Shown piece by piece: positions 6,394 to 12,056 of a stretch of 12,500 nt of DNA. The DNA is taken from contig DASWHK010000248.1 of NCBI GenBank assembly GCA_036398215.1, forward strand, positions 1 through 12,500, written 5' to 3'. Source of the DNA: DASWHK01 sp036398215 (GTDB lineage: Bacteria; Acidobacteriota; UBA890). The notes under the pieces were generated by a model. It had not been told where the DNA came from. It worked only from the letters and a program-made list of their open reading frames with translations, and ran no database searches. Each line of letters opens with the position of its first letter. Position 1 is the first letter of the stretch. Made by a program: the position numbers and the translations under genes.

Positions 6394-8775
6394 ATGCTCA
6401 ACGACCTCAAGATCGCGATCCGCAGGCTGCGCGGCTCGCCGGGTTTCGCGGCGGTTGCGACGCTGACGCTGGCGCTGGCGATCGGCGCCAACACCGCCGT
6501 CTTTTCGATCGCCGACGCGGTGCTGTTCCGTCCCCTGCCCTACGAAGATGCCGAGCGGGTGTTCGTCGTCCAGATGCTCGACCAGCGCACCGGGTCCCGC
6601 TACACGCGGATCGACTACTCCGACATGCAGCTGATCGCCGAGCATCATGGCGGGATCGTCGGCGTCGGCTACTTCGAGCCCTTCGGGAGCCTGATCGTCG
6701 CGGGCGCGGGCGGCGCCGAGGTCGTCTCGACGGCGGAGGTGTCGGCCAACTACTTCGAGCTGCTCGGCGCTCGCGCGGCGCGTGGCCGGCTGTTCAACGC
6801 CGGCGACGCCGGCGCCGGCGGCCGGCCGGCCGTGCTGACCTGGGCGTCGTTCCGGCAGCGGTTCGGCGGCGACGAGGGGATCGTCGGGAGCGCGGTGACG
6901 CTTGGTGATGCGACCTTCGACATCATCGGCGTGCTGCCGGCGAACTTCGTGTTTCCGTCGGTGTTCGCGCGCGACACGGAGATCATCGGGTTGATGGGAC
7001 CGTTGCCCGCCGATGCCGGGGTTTTTCACCCGATCGTGCGCCTGGCTCCGGACGTGACGGTCGCCCAGGCCAACGCCGAGATCGCGGCGCTGGTCAGCGA
7101 GCTGGCGCCGCGCGACGCCGGGCAGGAAGCCGGGGTCCCCGCTCTTGACCCGGTCCGCGCCGTCCTGTATCCGACCGGCCGCCCGGTGATGCGGTTCCTG
7201 CTCGCGGCCTCGGCGCTCGTCCTGATGATCGGCTGCGCCAACCTGGCGAACATGCTGCTGGCGCGCACGCGGTTGCGCGAGCGGGAGATCGGCGTGCAGG
7301 CGGCGCTGGGCGCGAGCCGCGCCGGCCTGCTGCGCCCGCTGTTGATCGAGGCCGCCCTGATGGGTGTCGCCGGCGCCGCGGCGGCGCTCGTCGTCACCTC
7401 GCTGGCCTTCGACGTCCTGCTCCGCCAGGTGCCGCCCGCCGCCATCGGCCAGGCGCCGGTGGGCGTCGGCGGGCGGGTGATCGTTTTCGCGCTGGGGCTG
7501 GGCGTCGCCGGCGGCCTGGCCTTCGCGGTCCTGCCCGCGTGGCGCGCATCGCGGCTTGACGCCCTGGCGCTGATTCGCGGCACCAGCCAAACAAGCGGCC
7601 GGCGCGATGCCGTCGGCCGCCCGATGCTGGCGGCGCAGGTCGCCCTCGCCGTGGTCCTGGTCTTCGGCGCGGTCATCGCCGCCCGCGCCTTCGTGTCGGT
7701 GCTCCAGATACCGCTCGGCTTCGATCCCGACAACGTGATCACCGTGACCGTGAGCCCGCACGTCCCGGACCCCGAGGCGCGGCGGGATACCGGTTCCTCG
7801 TACTTGCAGGACTTCTATGCGCGAGCGGTCGAGGCGCTCGAGGCGCGTCCCGGCGTGGTCTCGGCCGGTGCTGTCGGCACGGTCCCGTTCGACAGCGGCG
7901 CCCCGGAGGAGGCGGTGGTCGCCGTCGACACGGGAGAGCGCTCGCCCTCCGGCGTGTTCCACGTTTTCCCCGGCTACTTCGAGACGGTAGGCATCGACCT
8001 GGTCCGCGGCCGCCTGCCAACCTGGGACGACCTGCGCAGCGCTGCCGGCGTCGCCGTGGTTGCCGGGTCCACCGCTCGCCTGCTGTTCGGCGAGCAAGAC
8101 CCGATCGGCCGCGCCATCGGCGGCAGCTCCGGCGGCAGGTACGTCATCATCGGGGTCGTCGGGGAGGTCACCCGCAGCATCGGGCGCCAGGACTGGCCGC
8201 CCGCGTATGTGATCCCCGGCCCGGAGTACTTCGGGATCCGCACGCTGGTCGCCCGCGCGCGCGGCCGCGACGAGGCGATCCTGGCCGACGTCCGCCGCCG
8301 GATCGGCGCCATGGCCCCCGGCGCGCCGGTGACCGCCCGCTGGTGGAGCGACTCGATCAGCTCGGTCACCGCCTACCGCAACCCCCGCTTTCAGACGCTG
8401 GTGCTGGGCTCGTTCGCATCGCTCGCACTGGGCCTGACGGCCCTCGGCGTCTTCGGCCTCGTGGCGTTCCTGGTCGCCAGCCGCCGGCGCGAGCTGGGCA
8501 TCCGCATGGCGATCGGCGCGACGCCGGGCTCGCTGATCGGCCTGACGCTGGCCAAGGCGCTGACCCCGACATTCGCCGGCATCGCTCTCGGCCTGTTGGC
8601 AACCCGCTGGCTGGGCCGCCTCGCCGAGGCGCAGCTCTACGAGGTCGACACGAGCGATCCCGCCACCCTCGCCGCCGCGGTCATCGCCGTGACGCTCGCC
8701 GCGCTGCTGGCCGCCTATCTGCCGGCGCGCCGCGCCGCCCGCATCGACCCGATGGCCGTGCTGCGCAGAGAGTGA
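6394..8775 (+). CDS. ADOP-family ABC transporter permease, complete
   Basis: The protein is 793 residues, complete, starting MLNDLKIAIRRLRGSPGF, the standard short-form start of the family. It has membrane segment 1 (about residues 18-40), a first MacB-like periplasmic domain (to about 260), an FtsX domain with REIGVQAALGAS (7284-7319), a second periplasmic domain, and a C-terminal FtsX domain with RELGIRMAIGAT (8488-8523). The end, ARRAARIDPMAVLRRE, parallels the first permease in this window. No ATPase gene accompanies it. It has no N-terminal extension and no regulator gene next to it, unlike the broken permease at 10237. The start lacks a recognisable ribosome-binding site. The function is inferred to be MacB-like export or envelope remodelling; the substrate is unknown. 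Confidence 0.95.
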   Translation: MLNDLKIAIRRLRGSPGFAAVATLTLALAIGANTAVFSIADAVLFRPLPYEDAERVFVVQMLDQRTGSRYTRIDYSDMQLIAEHHGGIVGVGYFEPFGSLIVAGAGGAEVVSTAEVSANYFELLGARAARGRLFNAGDAGAGGRPAVLTWASFRQRFGGDEGIVGSAVTLGDATFDIIGVLPANFVFPSVFARDTEIIGLMGPLPADAGVFHPIVRLAPDVTVAQANAEIAALVSELAPRDAGQEAGVPALDPVRAVLYPTGRPVMRFLLAASALVLMIGCANLANMLLARTRLREREIGVQAALGASRAGLLRPLLIEAALMGVAGAAAALVVTSLAFDVLLRQVPPAAIGQAPVGVGGRVIVFALGLGVAGGLAFAVLPAWRASRLDALALIRGTSQTSGRRDAVGRPMLAAQVALAVVLVFGAVIAARAFVSVLQIPLGFDPDNVITVTVSPHVPDPEARRDTGSSYLQDFYARAVEALEARPGVVSAGAVGTVPFDSGAPEEAVVAVDTGERSPSGVFHVFPGYFETVGIDLVRGRLPTWDDLRSAAGVAVVAGSTARLLFGEQDPIGRAIGGSSGGRYVIIGVVGEVTRSIGRQDWPPAYVIPGPEYFGIRTLVARARGRDEAILADVRRRIGAMAPGAPVTARWWSDSISSVTAYRNPRFQTLVLGSFASLALGLTALGVFGLVAFLVASRRRELGIRMAIGATPGSLIGLTLAKALTPTFAGIALGLLATRWLGRLAEAQLYEVDTSDPATLAAAVIAVTLAALLAAYLPARRAARIDPMAVLRRE

Positions 8776-8780
8776 CGGTC

Positions 8781-8827
8781 CGGCCCATCTGTCGAACGGA
8801 CGGGCCGCTGAGCAGATCTGCTCTTTT
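8781..8827 (+). terminator. Probable bipartite intrinsic terminator after the second permease
   Basis: A long stem spans 8781-8807: CGGCCC pairs with GGGCCG, then one A-C mismatch, then five further pairs (one wobble) closing on a CGA loop. Three bases later comes a perfect 14-bp palindrome, GAGCAGATCTGCTC (8810-8823), followed by TTTT (8824-8827). The structure starts 5 nt after the permease stop and is a good candidate for termination before the toxin-antitoxin operon. Confidence 0.55.
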
Positions 8828-8884
8828 CGACGTCGGTGGAGCCGTAGGAACGCCGAGCCCATCTCCGGAGGCGATCGCGCTTAC

Positions 8885-8915
8885 CGACATCGAGTGTCGT
8901 CGACACTTGATGTCG
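8885..8915. promoter_or_regulatory. 31-bp dyad, probable operator of the toxin-antitoxin operon
   Basis: The left arm CGACATCGAGTGTCG (8885-8899) and right arm CGACACTTGATGTCG (8901-8915) are reverse complements except for one G-T pair, around a single central T (8900). The dyad ends 50 bp before the antitoxin start and overlaps the likely -35. Ribbon-helix-helix antitoxins typically autoregulate from such sites, so I infer TacA/TacT-like binding here. Confidence 0.72.
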
Positions 8916-8936
8916 CCATGGCATTGGACGTACACT
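8907..8936 (+). promoter_or_regulatory. Likely promoter of the toxin-antitoxin operon
   Basis: TTGATG (8907-8912) and TACACT (8931-8936) are 18 bp apart. The -35 lies inside the right arm of the dyad, so a bound repressor would block RNA polymerase. An alternative -10, TACAAA at 8942-8947, has no matching -35. Confidence 0.35.
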
Positions 8937-8945
8937 GGCCGTACA
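8929..8945 (+). repeat. Direct repeat CGTACA with an 11-bp period
   Basis: CGTACA occurs at 8929-8934 and 8940-8945, one helical turn apart, overlapping the predicted -10. Same-face spacing suits cooperative binding by a ribbon-helix-helix protein, so this may be a secondary operator. The repeat is short and could be coincidental. Confidence 0.35.
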
Positions 8946-8965
8946 AAATCCGAAGGTGAGCCCAG

Positions 8966-9250
8966 ATGAGCAAGGCGGAAACGAGGCGTCGCAGCAGGCG
9001 CATGGAGCTGCGCACCACGCCCGAGGAGCGCGAGCTGATCGACCGGGCCGTGGAAGCGATCGGCAGCGATCTGACGGAGTTCGTCGTTTCCAACACGGTG
9101 ACGGCGGCACGCCGCGTCCTGGCCGATCGCGAGCGTTTCGAGCTCGACGCGGACGCGCTCGCGGCCTGGGAGAGGATCAACGCCCGGCCGGCCCGGGATC
9201 TGCCCGGCCTGCGTCGCCTGATGCGGCGCCCCGCGCCCTTCAGCGAGTGA
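8966..9250 (+). CDS. DUF1778 (TacA-like) ribbon-helix-helix antitoxin
   Basis: The protein is 94 residues, starting at the ATG at 8966 with GAAGGTGAG (8952-8960) upstream. Residues about 12-60 form the DUF1778 ribbon-helix-helix DNA-binding and dimerisation domain: basic strand MELRTTPEERELIDRAVEAI, then SDLTEFVVSNTVTAARRVL. The C-terminal tail (about 61-94) has the family pattern FELDADALAAWERI followed by the Leu/Arg-rich end RRLMRRPAPF, which in TacA homologues wraps and neutralises the acetyltransferase toxin. The stop overlaps the toxin start in a GTGA motif, so the two genes are translationally coupled. Autoregulation through the 31-bp dyad upstream is likely. Family assignment is firm; DNA target and toxin partner are inferred from position. 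Confidence 0.93.
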   Translation: MSKAETRRRSRRMELRTTPEERELIDRAVEAIGSDLTEFVVSNTVTAARRVLADRERFELDADALAAWERINARPARDLPGLRRLMRRPAPFSE

Positions 9251-9765
9251 CAGGCTGCTACCGACGAGCCGGGCCCCTCGCAGACCACCACGACGTTTCG
9301 GCCTTCGAGTGCCGGTCGGCGGAGCAGACGATGTGGCTGCGACGTTACGCCCGCCAGTCGGCCGGGACCGGCACCACGCGCGTGTTCGTGGTAACCCAGC
9401 CGGGCTCGCCGATCGTCGTCGCCTACTACGCCTGGTGCATGGCCCAGCTCGATGTCGCCGCGGCACCCGAGCGGCTGCGCAAAGGAGCCGGCCGGTACCC
9501 TCAGCCCGTGGCGCTGCTCGCCCGCCTCGGCGTCGACGTCGACCACGAGGGACGCGAACTCGGGGCCGGCCTGTTGCAGGACGTCTTCGCCCGACTCCTC
9601 GAGCTCTCCACCGACATCGGCTGCCGCGGCCTTCTCGTCCACGCCGAGTCGACCGCCGCGCGTAACTTCAATCTGCATCTCGTTCCGGAGTTCGAAACCA
9701 GCCCGACGGACGACCTCCATCTCGTGCTGCTCATGAAGGACATCCGCCACACCTTGCGACGCTGA
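9247..9765 (+). CDS. TacT-like GNAT acetyltransferase toxin with catalytic Tyr replaced by Asn
   Basis: The protein is 172 residues from the GTG at 9247, which overlaps the antitoxin stop (GTGA). This start gives the usual family length and places HHDVSAFECRS near residue 15, where toxins of this type have H-x-x-x-x-F-x-C/S. The acetyl-CoA loop R-x-x-G-x-G is intact as RELGAG (103-108). TacT toxins acetylate the amino group of charged tRNAs and stop translation. Their catalytic Tyr lies in an F-Y motif after LLVHA. Here the segment reads LLVHAESTAARNFNLHLVPE, with Asn142 (AAT) at the Tyr position, one base from TAT. The C-terminal LVLLMKDIRHTL is conserved. The fold should be intact but activity is doubtful. 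It could act as a non-toxic co-repressor, or be an early loss-of-function allele. Confidence 0.9.
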   Translation: MTGCYRRAGPLADHHDVSAFECRSAEQTMWLRRYARQSAGTGTTRVFVVTQPGSPIVVAYYAWCMAQLDVAAAPERLRKGAGRYPQPVALLARLGVDVDHEGRELGAGLLQDVFARLLELSTDIGCRGLLVHAESTAARNFNLHLVPEFETSPTDDLHLVLLMKDIRHTLRR

Positions 9766-9814
9766 CTCTCGAGCATGCCGCGGTCGAGGGTCGCGCGAGA
9801 TCTCGTGTGCGACC
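9764..9814 (+). terminator. Overlapping stem-loops after the toxin gene
   Basis: Stem 1 pairs GACTCTCGA (9764-9772) with TCGAGGGTC (9784-9792), nine pairs with one wobble, loop 11 nt, overlapping the stop codon. Stem 2 pairs GGTCGCGCG (9789-9797) with TGTGCGACC (9806-9814), nine pairs with two wobbles. They share bases, so only one forms at a time. No T-run follows, so terminator function is tentative. Confidence 0.35.
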
Positions 9815-9850
9815 GAATATCGCCAAGGGCAGACATCGAGCAGTTTGTTG

Positions 9851-9879
9851 TTGACTGTCTACAACAATTGGTGTAGACA
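9851..9879 (+). promoter_or_regulatory. Promoter of padR, apparently leaderless
   Basis: TTGACT (9851-9856, five of six) and TAGACA (9874-9879, three of six) are 17 bp apart. The expected start of transcription (about 9886-9889) falls at or just before the ATG at 9889. No Shine-Dalgarno precedes that ATG, so a leaderless transcript is likely. Confidence 0.45.
9856..9879. promoter_or_regulatory. PadR operator dyad
   Basis: The arms TGTCTACA (9856-9863) and TGTAGACA (9872-9879) are perfect reverse complements separated by 8 bp. The spacer itself is centred on CAATTG, so 11 of 12 base pairs of the 24-bp site are symmetric. It fills the gap between the -35 and -10 hexamers and includes the -10. 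The site suits a dimeric PadR winged-helix repressor controlling its own operon. A second, overlapping repeat pairs TTGTTGT (9845-9851) with ACAACAA (9861-9867). Confidence 0.75.
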
Positions 9880-9888
9880 TTCGACATC

Positions 9889-10224
9889 ATGAGACGGGAA
9901 GCACAGCTCGATCTTCTCCAGGGGACCCTCAACCTGCTGATCCTCCGCACCCTGCAGGGCGGCCCGCAGCACGGCTGGAGCATCGCCGAGCGCATCGAGC
10001 AAGTCTCGGAGCAGGTCCTGCGGGTCAACCAGGGCTCCCTTTATCCGGCCCTCCACCGGCTCGAGCACCGGGGTTGGATCAAGGCCGAGTGGGGCGTCTC
10101 GGAGCTGGGTCGTCGGGCCCGTTTCTATCGGCTGACGGCGGCCGGGCGACGGCGGCTCGAGTCCGAGTCCGCCGATTGGGAGCGGATGAGCGCGGCGATC
10201 GAACGCGTCCTGAAGATGGCATGA
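9889..10224 (+). CDS. PadR-family transcriptional regulator
   Basis: The protein is 111 residues. The PadR winged-helix domain covers almost all of it: LDLLQGTLNLLILRTLQ (residues 8-24), then GPQHGWSIAERI (25-36), the recognition-helix region VNQGSLYPALHRLEHRGWIK (46-65) and the wing RRARFYRLTAAGRRRLE (80-96). It is the short PadR form lacking a long C-terminal helical domain, the type found beside acidobacterial ADOP permeases. It probably represses its own promoter through the dyad immediately upstream and is released by an unknown signal. The stop (10222-10224) is followed at once by AAGGAG, the ribosome-binding site of the broken permease gene, so the two formed one operon. The ATG at 9889 has no Shine-Dalgarno. 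Confidence 0.93.
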   Translation: MRREAQLDLLQGTLNLLILRTLQGGPQHGWSIAERIEQVSEQVLRVNQGSLYPALHRLEHRGWIKAEWGVSELGRRARFYRLTAAGRRRLESESADWERMSAAIERVLKMA

Positions 10225-10236
10225 AGGAGCCTTGAG

Positions 10237-11570
10237 ATGAGTCTCTCCGACATTTGGCTGCGGCTCCGGGCGCTGCTGTTCCGCCGCCGCGTCGAGCGCG
10301 AGATGTGGGAGGAGCTCGACTTCCACCTCGAGAAGGAGACGCGTAAGAACATCGACCGGGGTATGGGTGCGGAAGAGGCGGCGCGACGCGCCCGCGCGAA
10401 GTTCGGCTCCCCCGATCGCATCGCCGATGCTTGCCGCGATGCCCGCGGCCTGCACCTGGTCAATGGCCTCAGGCAGGACGTTCGCCACGCACTCAGGACC
10501 TCCACCAGAAAGCCGGGCCTGACCGTGACGGCGATCGTGGTCCTGGCGTTCGGCGTCGGGGCCGATGCCACCATGTTCAGCCTCGTGAACGAGCTGATGC
10601 TGCGGGCACCTGCCCACGTCGTCGAGCCCGAGCGGCTCGTCCAGCTGCATTCCGTGGTATCTCATCGCAGTTCGGCGGCGGCTTCATGGGCGTCCTACGG
10701 GCGCCCGAACGCGAAGGCGAGCGGGGCGCGCTGCCGTTCTTGCACCACGTGACGCCCGATTACTTCGCGACGCTCGGCAGCCCGCTGATCGCCGGGCGCG
10801 GGTTCACGGCCCAAGACCACGCCGGCGCGCCACCCGTGATCATCGTGACCCGGCGCACGGCGGCAGCCTACTGGCCGGACGAAGACGCTATCGGGCAGTG
10901 CCTCCGCACCATGGATGCCTCGGAATGCTGGGAGGTCGTTGGCATCGTCGAGGACACGCTCTGGAACGTCACCGGCACGCGTGGTCCCGAGGAAGTCTTC
11001 ACCGCGTGGGCCCAGATGCGCGCCCGCACCTCGTTCCCGCTCCGGGCCCTCTATGTGCGCGTTCGTAAGCCCTCCGCAATCGGCCCGGTCCTCGCCGACC
11101 TGCGGGCGTCGGAGCCCGACCTTCCTTACATGGAGGTGGCGTCGCTGTGGTCGCAGATGGACGGGCAGACGCGCTCGTGGCGGCTCGGCGCCACGGTGTT
11201 CAGCCTCTTCGGCGTATTGGCGCTGGCGCTCGCAACCGTGGGGATCTTCGGGCTCCTGGCCTTCGTCGCCCGCCAGCGGGCGCCCGAGATCGGGGTTCGC
11301 GTGGCGCTGGGCGCCAACCGGCGCGACGTCATCGGGCTGGTGGTCCGCCAGGGAATGTTCTTCGTCGTGCTCGGCTGGGCACTCGGCGTGGCCGCCTCGC
11401 TTGCCCTGACCCGCTACGTCGAGAGCCTGCTGTTCGACGTCACGCCCACCGATCCCGCCACCTTCGCGGCGGCTTCCGGGCTGATCGCCATCGTCGCTGC
11501 CCTCGCCTTCTTCTTGCCGGCCCGACGTGCCGCCAGCGTGGATCCGGCGCTGGTGTTACGGAGCGAATGA
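10237..11570 (+). pseudogene. ADOP-family permease broken by internal deletion and frame change
   Basis: The intact start (ATG at 10237, AAGGAG 7 nt upstream) encodes the long-form N-terminal extension found in PadR-linked ADOPs: MSLSDIWLRLRALLFRRRVE, then an amphipathic helix with EEAARRARAKFGSPDRI. Membrane segment 1 (about 10510-10600, TVTAIVVLAFGVGADATMFS) and the first residues of the periplasmic domain (PERLVQLHS) follow. That frame then turns to nonsense and stops at 10752. Recognisable permease resumes in another frame around 10665 (QFGGGFMGVLRAPE), in the second periplasmic domain (VTPDYFATLGSPLIAGRGF), and runs through the last FtsX domain (PEIGVRVALGANRRD) to the TGA at 11568-11570. 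Compared with the other two permeases here, about 440 residues are missing, including the whole first FtsX domain. A short peptide with one membrane segment may still be made. Confidence 0.9.
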
Positions 11571-11575
11571 GCTGA

Positions 11576-11704
11576 AACGACGACGGTCGCATCAGGGACC
11601 CGAACGTCGCCAGACCTGTGGTCATCTCCGGCAATCTGGGCGATGATGCAAAGCGATACCAGGTACGGGCGGCGCAGCTCGCGATTGAGGAGTCAAAGAA
11701 ATGA
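11576..11704 (+). pseudogene. Unidentified ORF end overlapping the HicB-like gene start
   Basis: A stop-free frame from 11576 reads DGRIRDPNVARPVVISGNLG and then an Ala/Gln/Glu-rich helix ending AAQLAIEESKK. Its TGA (11702-11704) overlaps the ATG of the next gene as ATGA. It has no ATG, only an in-frame GTG at 11618 without a ribosome-binding site. The overlap and the protein-like composition suggest the 3' end of a coupled upstream gene whose start is lost. I do not recognise the family, and it has no HicA-like motif. Confidence 0.3.
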
Positions 11705-11940
11705 AAGAGAGTGCTCGCTACGTAAAGATCGTCGAGTGGTCAGAAGAGGATCAGTGCTATGTGGGAAGTTCGCCAGGCTTGATCTACGGGGGATGCCACG
11801 GGGCCAACGAACGAGAAGTGTTCGACGAGCTGTGCAAGATCGTGGAGGAAGCGATCGTGCTCTACAAGGCGGACGGCAAGCCGCTGCCTCCTCCGACCTC
11901 CGGACGTGACTTTGCCAACAGGATGCAGCACGTGGCATAA
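11701..11940 (+). CDS. HicB-like antitoxin (no HicA partner present)
   Basis: The protein is 79 residues from the ATG at 11701, with GAGGAG (11687-11692) 8 nt upstream. The sequence YVKIVEWSEEDQCYVGSSPG followed by LIYGGCHGANEREVFDELCK is the partial RNase H-like fold of HicB antitoxins: paired strands with E-D-x-x-Y-V-G, then the C-x-G turn and the following helix. The end (ADGKPLPPPTSGRDFANRM) is typical of this stand-alone HicB subgroup. There is no C-terminal DNA-binding domain. HicB normally neutralises HicA, a small double-stranded-RNA-binding RNase, but no HicA is encoded on either side in this window. Its codons use more A and T at third positions than the neighbours, suggesting separate ancestry. 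It may be a solitary regulator or the survivor of a broken module. Confidence 0.82.
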   Translation: MKESARYVKIVEWSEEDQCYVGSSPGLIYGGCHGANEREVFDELCKIVEEAIVLYKADGKPLPPPTSGRDFANRMQHVA

Positions 11941-11951
11941 CCCCGGGGGGA

Positions 11952-12056
11952 GCGATCGACGGCGACCGCTTCACGCTGATGGTCGAGGACGAGGCTGGCA
12001 CGCAGAGGATCAAGCGCTACCGGCTCAAGCTCCCTGAAGGAGCGAGCGACCCATGA
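11952..12056 (+). pseudogene. C-terminal remnant of a beta-propeller protein (tentative)
   Basis: In frame with the TGA at 12054-12056, the DNA reads AIDGDRFTLMVEDEAGTQRI followed by KRYRLKLPEG and a short tail. A final blade of the form G-D-R, hydrophobics, D/E-D-E-x-G-x-x-R-I/V, then RYRL is how acidobacterial six-bladed propeller proteins often end. Nothing upstream in this frame supports a full gene, because HicB-like coding in another frame ends 11 nt earlier. I infer the tail of a lost propeller gene. A short coding ORF starting at the ATG at 11979 is possible but less likely. Confidence 0.4.

Noticed and set aside
6154..8862. A 902-codon open frame on the minus strand opposite the second permease
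   Set aside because: It is a GC-rich antisense shadow of a clearly coding plus-strand permease; its translation is Arg/Gly/Asp/Gln-rich without domains. Only the SpeD-like scrap at 6244-6306, outside the permease, deserves mention.
8956..9246. An upstream extension of the toxin frame through the antitoxin gene
   Set aside because: This stretch is the shadow of the antitoxin in another frame. The GTG overlapping the antitoxin stop gives the family length and N-terminus.
11941..11950. CCCCGGGG palindrome after the HicB-like gene as a terminator
   Set aside because: The palindrome is only 8 bp with no loop, and no T-run follows.
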